Source: an uncultured Muribaculaceae bacterium
GTDB taxonomy: Bacteria; Bacteroidota; Bacteroidia; Bacteroidales; Muribaculaceae
NCBI GenBank assembly: GCA_910586595.1
Contig: CAJUJB010000002.1
Location: 1 to 64,000 of the forward strand
Direction of reading: 5' to 3'
DNA length: 64,000 bases
Below the pieces are notes generated by a model, which saw only the letters and a list, made by a program, of their open reading frames with translations, did not search any database and had not been told where the DNA came from. The translations under genes were made by a program, and so were the position numbers. This document shows positions 17,959 to 26,039 of this stretch, piece by piece. Every line of letters starts with the position of its first letter. Positions within the stretch are counted from its first letter, which is position 1.

Positions 17959-20900
17959 ATGAAAAAAGTAATCTTCCCGCTTCTCGCGTGTGCGGCAGCC
18001 ATAAGCGCATCGGCCGCTGACGCGCCTCTGTGGCTACGCAACACCGCCATCTCGCCCGATGGAAAGACGGTGGCATTCACCTACAAGGGCGACATCTACA
18101 CGGTGCCCGTCACCGGCGGCACTGCCCGCCAGATCACCTCCGACCCGGCCTACGACTCATATCCTATGTGGAGCCCCGACGGAACCATGCTCGCCTTCGC
18201 CAGCAACCGAATGGGAGCCAACGACATATACGTCGTATCGTCGCGCGGTGGCACAGCTCGCCGCATCACAACACACAGCGGCAACGAGATTCCCCGCGCA
18301 TGGTCGGGAGACACCGCTGTGGTATTCTCAGCCGACATAGCCCCCTCGGTGGCCGACCTCACCGCCCCCTTCTTCCTCCAGACCTATAAGGTCAACATAG
18401 CCGAAGGCTCACGCCCCGAGCTCTACCTCTCACTCGACACCCGCAGCGCCGACATCAATGGCCGCGGAGATTTCCTCTTCGAAGACCGCAAGAGCTTCGA
18501 GAACGCCTTCCGCAAGCATGAGCAGTCGTCGGGCACGGGCGACATCCACCTTTACCGCGACGGCCAGTTCAAGCGCCTCACCACATTCAAGGGCAACGAC
18601 CGCAATCCCGTATGGCTCGGCGAAGACGGCACCCGCTACGCCTATCTGAGCGAGGAAGACGGCACGCTGAACGTCTACTCCGCCGGCGTCGACGGCACAG
18701 GCAAACAGAAGCTCACCAGCTTCACCGAAAACCCTGTGCGCTCACTCTCGGCAAGCGCCGACGGCAAGACTCTCGCCTTCAGCTACGACGGCGAGATCTA
18801 CACCCTCACTCCCGGCGGCGAGCCCCGCAAGGTAGAGGTTGCCATCGTGGCCGATGACTTCGATGCCGACCACATCCGCCGCTATGTCAACTCAGGCGCC
18901 AACAACATGGTCGTATCGCCTACGGGCGAGGAAGTTGCCTTCACACTCCGCGGCGACATCTACGTCACCTCTGTCAAGTATCCCACAACCAAGCGCATCA
19001 CCGACACTCCGGGGCAGGAACGCTCGATGAGCTTCTCCGAGGATGGCCGTACGCTGGTGTATGACTCCGAGCGCGACGGCCACTGGCAGCTCTTCACCAC
19101 CACCATCAAAGACGACAAGGAAAAATCGTTTGCCTACGCCACTGAGCTGGTCGAGGAGCCTCTCTACAGCTGCGACAAACCCGCCCAGCAGCCCGAATAC
19201 AGCCCTGATGGCAAGAAGATTGCCTTCCTTGAAGACCGCAGCGAGATACGCATCATCGACCCCAAGACAAAAGAGGTGCATACGGCTCTCGACGGCAAAT
19301 ACAACTACTCCTACACCGACGGCGACATCTCCTTCTCATGGAGCCCCGACAGCCGCTGGCTGCTGGCCGACTACATAGGCACCGGCGGATGGAACAACTC
19401 CGACATAGCCCTGATCAGTGCCGACGGAAAGACGGTGATCGACCTCACCGAGAGCGGCTATGCCGACGCCCTCCCGCAGTGGGCCCTCGATGGCAAAGCA
19501 ATAACCTATGCTTCAGGACGCTACGGTATGAAGAGCCAGGGCAGCTGGGGCAACGAATTCGACGTCATCCTCATGGTGCTCGACCCTGAAGCCTGGGATA
19601 AGTTCAACATGACCGAAGAAGAGGTTGAGCTCGCCGAGAAGGCCGAGAGCGACGATGAAGACGCCGATGCCGACAGCGACTCTAAGGATAAGAAGAAAAA
19701 GGACAAAGACAAGAAGAAAAAGAAAGACGGCGACAAAGACGAAGCCGAGCCCTCGAAATTCGACCTCGCCAACCGCCGTTACCGCATGCGCCGCCTCACC
19801 GGTGCTTCGGCCCGTCTGCACCATTATTATCTCTCACCCAAGGGCGACAAACTCTACTACACAGCCCGCTCAACCGAAGGAAACTACAACCTCTATGTGC
19901 GCGACCTGCGCGAGGACGAGACTTCGGTGCTCGCCTCCGGAAAAGCCGGCGGCATGGTGCCCGACAAGAAAGGCGAGAACATATATATGTTTGCCGACGG
20001 CGGCATGGTGAAGATCAACCTTGCGTCCGGAAAATCGGAGCCAATCACCTTCTCGGCCCCCTACGACCGCCATCCATCGCTTGAGCGCGACTACATCTAC
20101 GGCCATGCGTGGCAGCAGGTGAAAGATAAGTTCTACGACGAGAACCTCCACGGCGTCGACTGGGAGAAATACGGCGAACATTACCGCCGCTTCCTGCCCC
20201 ACATCAACAACAACACCGACTTCGCCATCATGCTCAGCGAACTGCTGGGCGAGCTCAACGCCTCGCATACCGGAGCCTCGGCCTATGGGTCGGGCGCATC
20301 GATGCAGACAGCGTCGCTCGGCGCGTTCTTCAACCCCTCATACACAGGCGAGGGCCTGCTCATCGACAGCATCATGCCCCGCAGCCCGCTCGGCACGGCC
20401 AAGGCAGGCATCGCCAAGGGTGATGTGATTCTGGCCATCGACGGGGTTGCCATCGAGCCCGGCAAAGACTACTTCCCCCTCCTCGACGGTAAAGCCGGCA
20501 AGAAGACCCTGCTTGCGGTGCAGAAACCTTCGGGAGAGAAAAAATCGGTATACGTCAAGCCCCTCGCAAGCTGGGAAGAAGGCAATATCCGATACCAGAT
20601 GTGGGTCGACCGAAACGAGGCCGTTGTCGACAGCCTCTCGGGCGGTCGCATAGGCTACGTTCACATCCAGGGCATGGATGGCGAGAGCTTCAACACCGTT
20701 TACGATCGTCTCTTAGGCAAATTCCGCAACTGCGAGGCCGTGGTGGTCGACACCCGCTTCAACGGCGGCGGCTGGCTGCACAACGACGTGGCACTGCTGC
20801 TGAGCGGCCACGAATATGTGCGCTATGCTCCACGAGGCCGCTATATCGGCTCCGATCCCTTCTCACAATGGACCAAGCCGTCGGTGATGCTCGTTAACGA

Positions 20901-21204
20901 AGCCAACTACTCCGACGCCCACGGAACCCCCTATACCTACAAGACTCTCGGCATAGGCAAGCTTGTCGGCGCCCCCGTACCCGGCACCATGACAGCCGTG
21001 TGGTGGGAACAGCAGATCGATCCGTCGATCGTATTCGGCATTCCTCAGGTGACATCGCTCGACGTAAACGGCAAAGTACTTGAGAACCAGCAGCTCCAGC
21101 CCGACATCGAGGTTTACAACACCCCCGCCGAGATCGTATCGGGCAACGACCTGCAGCTCCGCGCTGCCGTCGAAGAACTCCTCCGTCAGGTCGACGCAAA
21201 ATAA
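17959..21204 (+). CDS. tricorn-type S41 peptidase with beta-propeller
   Basis: 1081 residues: signal peptide (1-21), WD40/PD40 propeller repeats with SPDGKxxAF patterns (about 30-540), a Lys/Asp-rich linker (about 560-598), a second propeller part, a PDZ domain (about 790-870) and the S41 C-terminal catalytic domain. Catalytic residues align with archaeal tricorn: Ser769-His770 in NASHTG, Ser985-Asp986 in NYSDAHG and Glu1042 in VLENQ; the spacings (216 and 57) are close to those of tricorn (220 and 58). It is probably a periplasmic peptidase trimming oligopeptides. The gap to GH43 is 60 nt with no visible promoter. A perfect terminator follows. Confidence 0.9.
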   Translation: MKKVIFPLLACAAAISASAADAPLWLRNTAISPDGKTVAFTYKGDIYTVPVTGGTARQITSDPAYDSYPMWSPDGTMLAFASNRMGANDIYVVSSRGGTARRITTHSGNEIPRAWSGDTAVVFSADIAPSVADLTAPFFLQTYKVNIAEGSRPELYLSLDTRSADINGRGDFLFEDRKSFENAFRKHEQSSGTGDIHLYRDGQFKRLTTFKGNDRNPVWLGEDGTRYAYLSEEDGTLNVYSAGVDGTGKQKLTSFTENPVRSLSASADGKTLAFSYDGEIYTLTPGGEPRKVEVAIVADDFDADHIRRYVNSGANNMVVSPTGEEVAFTLRGDIYVTSVKYPTTKRITDTPGQERSMSFSEDGRTLVYDSERDGHWQLFTTTIKDDKEKSFAYATELVEEPLYSCDKPAQQPEYSPDGKKIAFLEDRSEIRIIDPKTKEVHTALDGKYNYSYTDGDISFSWSPDSRWLLADYIGTGGWNNSDIALISADGKTVIDLTESGYADALPQWALDGKAITYASGRYGMKSQGSWGNEFDVILMVLDPEAWDKFNMTEEEVELAEKAESDDEDADADSDSKDKKKKDKDKKKKKDGDKDEAEPSKFDLANRRYRMRRLTGASARLHHYYLSPKGDKLYYTARSTEGNYNLYVRDLREDETSVLASGKAGGMVPDKKGENIYMFADGGMVKINLASGKSEPITFSAPYDRHPSLERDYIYGHAWQQVKDKFYDENLHGVDWEKYGEHYRRFLPHINNNTDFAIMLSELLGELNASHTGASAYGSGASMQTASLGAFFNPSYTGEGLLIDSIMPRSPLGTAKAGIAKGDVILAIDGVAIEPGKDYFPLLDGKAGKKTLLAVQKPSGEKKSVYVKPLASWEEGNIRYQMWVDRNEAVVDSLSGGRIGYVHIQGMDGESFNTVYDRLLGKFRNCEAVVVDTRFNGGGWLHNDVALLLSGHEYVRYAPRGRYIGSDPFSQWTKPSVMLVNEANYSDAHGTPYTYKTLGIGKLVGAPVPGTMTAVWWEQQIDPSIVFGIPQVTSLDVNGKVLENQQLQPDIEVYNTPAEIVSGNDLQLRAAVEELLRQVDAK

Positions 21205-21227
21205 GCAATACCATACCTTATCATTCA

Positions 21228-21268
21228 AGCTCCGGAAGGCTCGCTGAGTGCCTTCCGGAGCTTTTTTT
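21228..21268 (+). terminator. Rho-independent terminator of the tricorn-type gene
   Basis: AGCTCCGGAAGGC (21228-21240) and GCCTTCCGGAGCT (21250-21262) form a perfect 13-bp stem with a 9-nt loop and then TTTTTT. Confidence 0.94.
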
Positions 21269-21377
21269 GCATATATCAAAAAACCTCAAAAAACCCTAAA
21301 ATCTAAACCTTTAGCTCAGCCGAAAGTGTTCTTACACTATCCAAACTTATGACTCAACGCTAAAAACTATCTGTAAT

Positions 21378-21890
21378 ATGGGATCCGAGACTTTTCAAAC
21401 AAAACTTCTTGCCGTACAGCGCAATCTACTCAATTTTGCATATACTCTTACGTCGAACCGTGAGGATGCCTACGACCTCCTTCAGGACACAACACTGAAG
21501 GCACTCGACAACGAAGACAAATACGTTGAAAACGTCAACTTCAAGGGGTGGGTCTTCACGATAATGCGTAATCTCTTTATCAACAAATACAGGCGCCAGG
21601 TACGCTCAGCAGTATACATCGACCAGAGCGACGACCTCTATGTGCTCAATTTCTCGCAGGACTCAGGCATAGAGACTCCCGAGGGCTCCCTCTCGACCAA
21701 GGAAATCATGGCCGTGCTCGGGTCGTTCTCCGAAGACCTGCGCGTGCCCTTCTCAATGTTTCTATCAGGCTATAAATATGCCGAAATCGCAGATTCGATG
21801 GGGCTTCCGCTCGGCACGATAAAAAGCCGTATCTTCCTTGCACGCAAGCGCTTGCAGAAGACACTCGGAGATTACAGATACGAATTATAA
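21378..21890 (+). CDS. sigma-70 family (ECF-like) RNA polymerase sigma factor
   Basis: 170 residues, the size of ECF sigma factors. Region 2 (about 10-80) has SNREDAYDLLQDT and WVFTIMRNLFINKYRR. Region 4 (about 115-168) has the helix-turn-helix YAEIADSMGLPLGTIKSRI followed by FLARKRLQ. No anti-sigma gene is next to it, unlike most polysaccharide-linked ECFs; rubrerythrin follows 80 nt later. The region upstream (21280-21377) has no TAnnTTTG, so transcription may depend on another sigma factor or on itself (inference). Confidence 0.92.
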   Translation: MGSETFQTKLLAVQRNLLNFAYTLTSNREDAYDLLQDTTLKALDNEDKYVENVNFKGWVFTIMRNLFINKYRRQVRSAVYIDQSDDLYVLNFSQDSGIETPEGSLSTKEIMAVLGSFSEDLRVPFSMFLSGYKYAEIADSMGLPLGTIKSRIFLARKRLQKTLGDYRYEL

Positions 21891-21899
21891 AAATTTTTT

Positions 21900-21932
21900 T
21901 CACGCGCGTGAACTTTTTCGCGCGCACGTGTG
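21900..21932. promoter_or_regulatory. GC-rich palindromes between sigma factor and rubrerythrin
   Basis: TCACGCGCGTGA (21900-21911) is a perfect 12-nt palindrome, and CGCGCGCACGTG at 21919-21930 can pair with part of it. This could be the 3' stem of the sigma-factor transcript or an operator for rubrerythrin; the sequence does not decide. Confidence 0.35.
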
Positions 21933-21970
21933 TTATCAACAATAGACAAATAATTCATTAAACACTCCCT

Positions 21971-22552
21971 ATGGAAAAGAAAAGTATCAAAGGAACACGC
22001 ACCGAGCACAACCTGCTGGCTTCATTCGCCGGCGAGAGCCAGGCTCGCGCACGATATACATTATTCGCAGAAAAAGCTAAAGAAGAAGGCTACGAGCAGA
22101 TCGCTGCCGTTTTCCTCGAGACAGCCGAGCAGGAACTCAGCCATGCACGTCAGTTCTTCAACCTCCTCGAAGGCGGAACAGTCGAAATCAAGGCCGGCTA
22201 CCCCGCAGGCGTCGTAGGCGATACCAAGACCAACCTCGCCGAAGCCGCTGCCGGCGAACGCGAAGAGTGGAGCGACCTCTACGATTCATTCGCCAAAGTG
22301 GCTCAGGAAGAAGGCTTCCCCCAGATCGCCAACCTCTATAAGCTCATCTCAGGAGTCGAGAAGATGCACGAGGCCCGCTATATCAAGCTCCTCGAGCGTC
22401 TCGAAACCGGCACTGAATTCGAGCAGGCCGAACCCGTAGAGTGGTATTGCCGCCGCTGTGGCTTTACCATCACCACCAAATCAGCCCCCAAGCGCTGCCC
22501 CGTGTGCGGCATGGATCAAGGCTGGTTCGAGCGTAAAGCAAACAACTATTAA
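21971..22552 (+). CDS. rbr: rubrerythrin
   Basis: 193 residues. The N-terminal ferritin-like di-iron domain (about 1-145) has the carboxylate/histidine motifs ESQARARY, EQELSHA and EKMHEARY. The C-terminal rubredoxin-like domain has CRRC (about 159-162) and CPVC (about 177-180), which bind one iron. Rubrerythrin reduces hydrogen peroxide in the cytoplasm and is typical of anaerobes. The gene is monocistronic with a terminator 24 nt after the stop. Length and motifs are standard. Confidence 0.96.
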   Translation: MEKKSIKGTRTEHNLLASFAGESQARARYTLFAEKAKEEGYEQIAAVFLETAEQELSHARQFFNLLEGGTVEIKAGYPAGVVGDTKTNLAEAAAGEREEWSDLYDSFAKVAQEEGFPQIANLYKLISGVEKMHEARYIKLLERLETGTEFEQAEPVEWYCRRCGFTITTKSAPKRCPVCGMDQGWFERKANNY

Positions 22553-22575
22553 TCCGCATAAGATACACAATTTCA

Positions 22576-22606
22576 CCGCCCTCCCCACCCGGAGAGGGCG
22601 GTTTTT
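22576..22606 (+). terminator. Rho-independent terminator of rubrerythrin
   Basis: CCGCCCTC (22576-22583) pairs with GAGGGCGG (22594-22601) around a 10-nt loop and is followed by TTTTT. Confidence 0.85.
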
Positions 22607-22609
22607 CTT

Positions 22610-23317
22610 TCAATATTCAATCACGTCGCCATCCTGCTTAATATGCTTGACGAGCCGGTAAACGTCGCCGTTTTCAAACGAATATTCTATCATGCCATAA
22701 TCCTGAGCCCATACCATTTCTTTAAATTCAGGTATAGCTCCATCTGGGATAGATGTCGCGGTATCGCGGTTGACGCGGAAGTGCTGAACCGCACTCTTAT
22801 CAAAACAAATAAAGCCTTGAGGAGGAAGATAAGAACTAAACCAACCTCCGATGTTCACACTACAAGAAATCTCCTTCAAAAATACTGAGACAGTAAAAAA
22901 TGCACTTCCATCATATTTTACATTGTTATGCGCCAACTGAAAATACAAATCCGTAGAAGATGGGAGAGCCGGCGTGTTAAACGAATGTTTTTCAAAATCA
23001 AAGGGATTATCATTCTCGGGTTCATACGTCTCTTTTCTAATTACCGTCAAAGTATCAAACGATTCTCTACACTGAAAGATCAATGTATCATTATATTGAT
23101 AGTCAGTCACCCAGCGGAGATCTTCTTTGCTGAAAAATTTCTTACGAAGATAGAAAGGATTGGCGGAAAACATTATAAGCACTATAACCAAAAAAATAGA
23201 CGCATTAATAATCTTGGGGCATATCTTCATGATATACACTACCCACTCGTTATTTAAAAACTTATCTATGCTCATACACTTACTTCTCCATTTCGCTTTC
23301 ATTGGAACACGAGACAT
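22610..23317 (-). CDS. membrane-anchored protein of unknown function, paralogue 3 of 3
   Basis: Up to 235 residues; internal ATGs at about residues 6, 15 and 30 are possible starts, and the last would put the hydrophobic helix (IINASIFLVIVLIMF) right at the N-terminus. After that single TM anchor comes a roughly 170-residue soluble part, probably periplasmic. It shares with its two upstream neighbours DTLIFQ followed by FDTL, NPFDFEKHSFN, a MIEYSF strand and the terminal YRLVKHIKQDGDVIEY. The last 50 nt of the gene are almost identical to those of the next paralogue, so the duplication is recent. AT-rich compared with the flanks. No known family recognised. Confidence 0.7.
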   Translation of the reverse strand: MSRVPMKAKWRSKCMSIDKFLNNEWVVYIMKICPKIINASIFLVIVLIMFSANPFYLRKKFFSKEDLRWVTDYQYNDTLIFQCRESFDTLTVIRKETYEPENDNPFDFEKHSFNTPALPSSTDLYFQLAHNNVKYDGSAFFTVSVFLKEISCSVNIGGWFSSYLPPQGFICFDKSAVQHFRVNRDTATSIPDGAIPEFKEMVWAQDYGMIEYSFENGDVYRLVKHIKQDGDVIEY

Positions 23318-23349
23318 CCGGTAGAACGTCGATTATCCGTAGGGATGAT

Positions 23350-24009
23350 TCAATATTCAATCACCTCGCCATCTTGCTTAATATGCTTGACGAGCCGGTA
23401 GATATCCTCTGATTTATAGGAATATTCTATAACTCCATATTCTTTGCAAAGAGTTACATCTCTCATCTGATTTTCCTCTGGCGAACCAAGTGGATCGTCG
23501 TAATGGAAACCATGGTCTTCGCACACAAGCCATGAATCGACATTTTTTCCATTAAAAGTAGCCGGTTTACTTTGATCGCTCACCAACTCCAATTTAGAGT
23601 CACCCAATCCAGCAAAAGTAATATCCAAAGTCGGGGCCACAAATAATTTCTTTTTCTCAAAAACCATATAAAAATCGCGCGGTTGGCTGCCAGCGTGAAG
23701 AATATGGCCTTTATAGATATAAATGTGATCCTTGCCCTTACCCAACTCCTCGTCAATAAGTTCCGATCCTAATCCAAAGGGCCCAATCGAATCCCCAAGT
23801 GGCTCGAAGACAATAGTATCGACCTTATTTACACTTCTGAATATCAGCGTGTCGCCCGGTTGATAAATCGACAACCAAGCTTTATCTGACCTTGAGAACG
23901 GTGGCGTAAAAATATTATACGGATTCCAGTATATAAAAACCAGTATGATGACAATGACCCGTATAATTCTATTAATTCTTTTAGTCTTTATATTCTGTTT
24001 CTTTTCCAT
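23350..24009 (-). CDS. membrane-anchored protein of unknown function, paralogue 2 of 3
   Basis: 219 residues: a basic N-terminus, one TM helix (about 12-30), then a soluble domain with DTLIFRSVNKVDTI near the start and VIEYSYKSEDIYRLVKHIKQ at the end, as in the neighbours. The central part (about 85-175) differs most between the copies. Its start overlaps the end of paralogue 1 by 29 nt, so the two are translated from one mRNA. Function is unknown; no catalytic motif is visible. Confidence 0.7.
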   Translation of the reverse strand: MEKKQNIKTKRINRIIRVIVIILVFIYWNPYNIFTPPFSRSDKAWLSIYQPGDTLIFRSVNKVDTIVFEPLGDSIGPFGLGSELIDEELGKGKDHIYIYKGHILHAGSQPRDFYMVFEKKKLFVAPTLDITFAGLGDSKLELVSDQSKPATFNGKNVDSWLVCEDHGFHYDDPLGSPEENQMRDVTLCKEYGVIEYSYKSEDIYRLVKHIKQDGEVIEY

Positions 24010-24634
24010 CCTGGTCGATCCGTTTTATTAGATGAAACGTTCCTTCATTTTTGATGGTATAACTAATTAGTCCAATGGACTTTTGATATTTAAACTCAGT
24101 TACAATCGGACTGCTTTGCCCATCATCTTTCGCTCTACTCCCAGAACCTCTAAAAGTGTATACCGCCGTCTTAATCCCTGCAAAACTTTCTATTGGAAGG
24201 TAATCCAGAGAATCACAATATAACGATATATCACCAATATAGCCGCTCATCACGGGAGCTCGACCTTTCTCTTTCTTTTTAAAGCTAAAGTATGATGGAT
24301 AGCGTGATCCATCAAAGCGCTTCCACATCCAATCGACTCCAGCCCAAGCTTCATCGACAGGAGAAGCATTCCAGCTATGTGATTCATGATCAAATGGATT
24401 AGAATTCGTAGCTCCTGAATGCATTACTGCGTCGATACGTATTGTGTCATATCGCTCGCCATCTGTATAAATATATTTCTCGAGGCGCGAGAATTTAAAC
24501 CATTCCCGATCAGCATCGTTGAACGGTCGTTTAGGCAGATATATCGGGGAGATATACACCAACCCGCATACAGCCACAACTAGCAGTATTATTTTAATTG
24601 TTCTTGGTCGCATGGAATAATGGATGAGCCTCAA
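23981..24634 (-). CDS. membrane-anchored protein of unknown function, paralogue 1 of 3
   Basis: 217 residues: one TM helix (about 12-31, IKIILLVVAVCGLVYI), then a soluble domain. It shares with the others ERYDTIRI, NPFDHESHSWN, LISYTIKN and FHLIKRIDQDGKETEY, but is the most diverged. It is first in the transcription direction of the three-gene unit. The 335 nt upstream hold no gene. Unknown family. Confidence 0.68.
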   Translation of the reverse strand: MRLIHYSMRPRTIKIILLVVAVCGLVYISPIYLPKRPFNDADREWFKFSRLEKYIYTDGERYDTIRIDAVMHSGATNSNPFDHESHSWNASPVDEAWAGVDWMWKRFDGSRYPSYFSFKKKEKGRAPVMSGYIGDISLYCDSLDYLPIESFAGIKTAVYTFRGSGSRAKDDGQSSPIVTEFKYQKSIGLISYTIKNEGTFHLIKRIDQDGKETEYKD

Positions 24635-24969
24635 AGGCGTGTATAGAGTGAGTGAAAATTCCAGAAACGGAAAAAAATAGCGGGATAAATTATATCAGTC
24701 TTTTGTCTCGCATACAAGAAATGTGATTGGTTGTACGCAAAAGTAATGGAATTTTCATAAATTAAAAACTAATTGGGTTATATTTAACAATATTTAGTGT
24801 AATCATGTCAGCTTTGCAGGGATGCCGGGAGGGCAGGCAATCGGCGAAAGGGGTATGGGATTGCACTGGTTGACTCTCCAAATTGCGGAAGCAAAACAAA
24901 AATTCGGCATATTTCACATTTTTTTTGTAACTTTGCCCGTTAAATCACGATTATCCTATCTGCAAGAAA
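24635..24969. other. 335-nt divergent intergenic region
   Basis: No coding signal is seen. The left two thirds are AT-rich and should hold the promoter of the minus-strand three-gene unit, although no TAnnTTTG was found there. The right end holds the asd promoter at 24928-24935. A short GC-rich stretch near 24820-24860 does not form an obvious structure. Confidence 0.5.
24928..24935 (+). promoter_or_regulatory. -7 element of asd
   Basis: TAACTTTG, a perfect TAnnTTTG, 34 nt before the asd start codon. No -33 TTTG is obvious at the usual distance. Confidence 0.6.
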
Positions 24970-25986
24970 ATGAAAATAGCAATCGTAGGCGCCTCGGGCG
25001 CTGTAGGGCAGGAATTTTTGCGCGTGCTCGAAAACGCGCCGATCGCTATCGACGAGTTACGACTCTTCGGCTCAAAACGTAGCGCCGGTCGCACATACAG
25101 CTTCCGCGGCGCAGAGACTGAGCCGGTGCGCGAACTGACGCACAACACTGCCGATTTCGCCGGCCTCGACTTCGCATTTGTGTCGGCTGGTGGCGACGTA
25201 TCGAAAGAGTACGCCGAGACCATCACATCGGGCGGTGCGGTGATGATTGATAATTCGAGCGCATTCCGCATGGATGCCGACGTGCCTTTAGTTGTGCCGG
25301 AAGTCAACGGCGACGACGCCCTGAATGCCCCCCGCGGAATTATAGCAAATCCTAATTGCACTACGATTCAGATGGTTGTGGCTCTGAAGCCTATCCACGA
25401 GCTCTCACCTATACGCCGCGTGCATGTGGCTACATACCAGGCGGCCAGCGGCGCCGGTGCCACAGGCATGGAGGAACTCGCCAAACAGACATCGCAGATT
25501 GTGGCAGGCGAGGAACCCGAGGTAAAGAAATTTGTAAGTCAGCTGGCTTTCAACCTTATACCCCATATCGACGTCTTCACCGACAACGGCTATACCCGCG
25601 AGGAGATGAAGATGCACTTCGAGACAAAAAAAATCATGCACGCCCCCAATCTGGAGGTAAGCGCCACCTGCGTACGCGTGCCGGTGATGCGTGCCCACAG
25701 CGAGGCCATCTGGGTCGAGACCGAGCGCCCGCTGACTGTAGATGAGGTGCGCGACGCATTTGCCCACGCCGAAGGTATAGTGCTGGTCGACAAGGCAGAA
25801 GCTCTCGGCTACCCCATGCCTCTCGATGTGGCAGGTGCCGACCCGGTATATGTAGGACGCATCCGCGCCGACCTGGCCAACCCATGCGGCATATCATTCT
25901 GGGCCGTGGCCGACCAGATCCGCAAGGGCGCCGCGCTGAATGCCGTTCAGATTGCCGAGTATATCATCAAAGCCCGCAAGCATTGA
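24970..25986 (+). CDS. asd: aspartate-semialdehyde dehydrogenase
   Basis: 338 residues, normal length. It reduces aspartyl phosphate to L-aspartate 4-semialdehyde with NADPH, the branch point to diaminopimelate/lysine and threonine/methionine. NADP-binding GASGAVG is at 7-13, the catalytic Cys130 in NPNCTT and the base His243 in RAHSE. The product also feeds carboxyspermidine-type polyamine synthesis, for which a dehydrogenase lies at 53610. It has its own promoter. A hairpin (25995-26021) lies between it and the antiporter gene. Confidence 0.96.
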   Translation: MKIAIVGASGAVGQEFLRVLENAPIAIDELRLFGSKRSAGRTYSFRGAETEPVRELTHNTADFAGLDFAFVSAGGDVSKEYAETITSGGAVMIDNSSAFRMDADVPLVVPEVNGDDALNAPRGIIANPNCTTIQMVVALKPIHELSPIRRVHVATYQAASGAGATGMEELAKQTSQIVAGEEPEVKKFVSQLAFNLIPHIDVFTDNGYTREEMKMHFETKKIMHAPNLEVSATCVRVPVMRAHSEAIWVETERPLTVDEVRDAFAHAEGIVLVDKAEALGYPMPLDVAGADPVYVGRIRADLANPCGISFWAVADQIRKGAALNAVQIAEYIIKARKH

Positions 25987-25994
25987 ATCCAACC

Positions 25995-26021
25995 CTGATC
26001 AGGGCAGCGTGCCCTGACCAG
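25995..26021 (+). terminator. stem-loop between asd and the antiporter gene
   Basis: CTGATCAGGGCA (25995-26006) pairs with TGCCCTGACCAG (26010-26021), one mismatch, around loop GCG. There is no T-run, so it may be an mRNA-stabilising or attenuating stem rather than a full terminator. Confidence 0.4.
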
Positions 26022-26039
26022 CTAAAACCATTATAAGCC

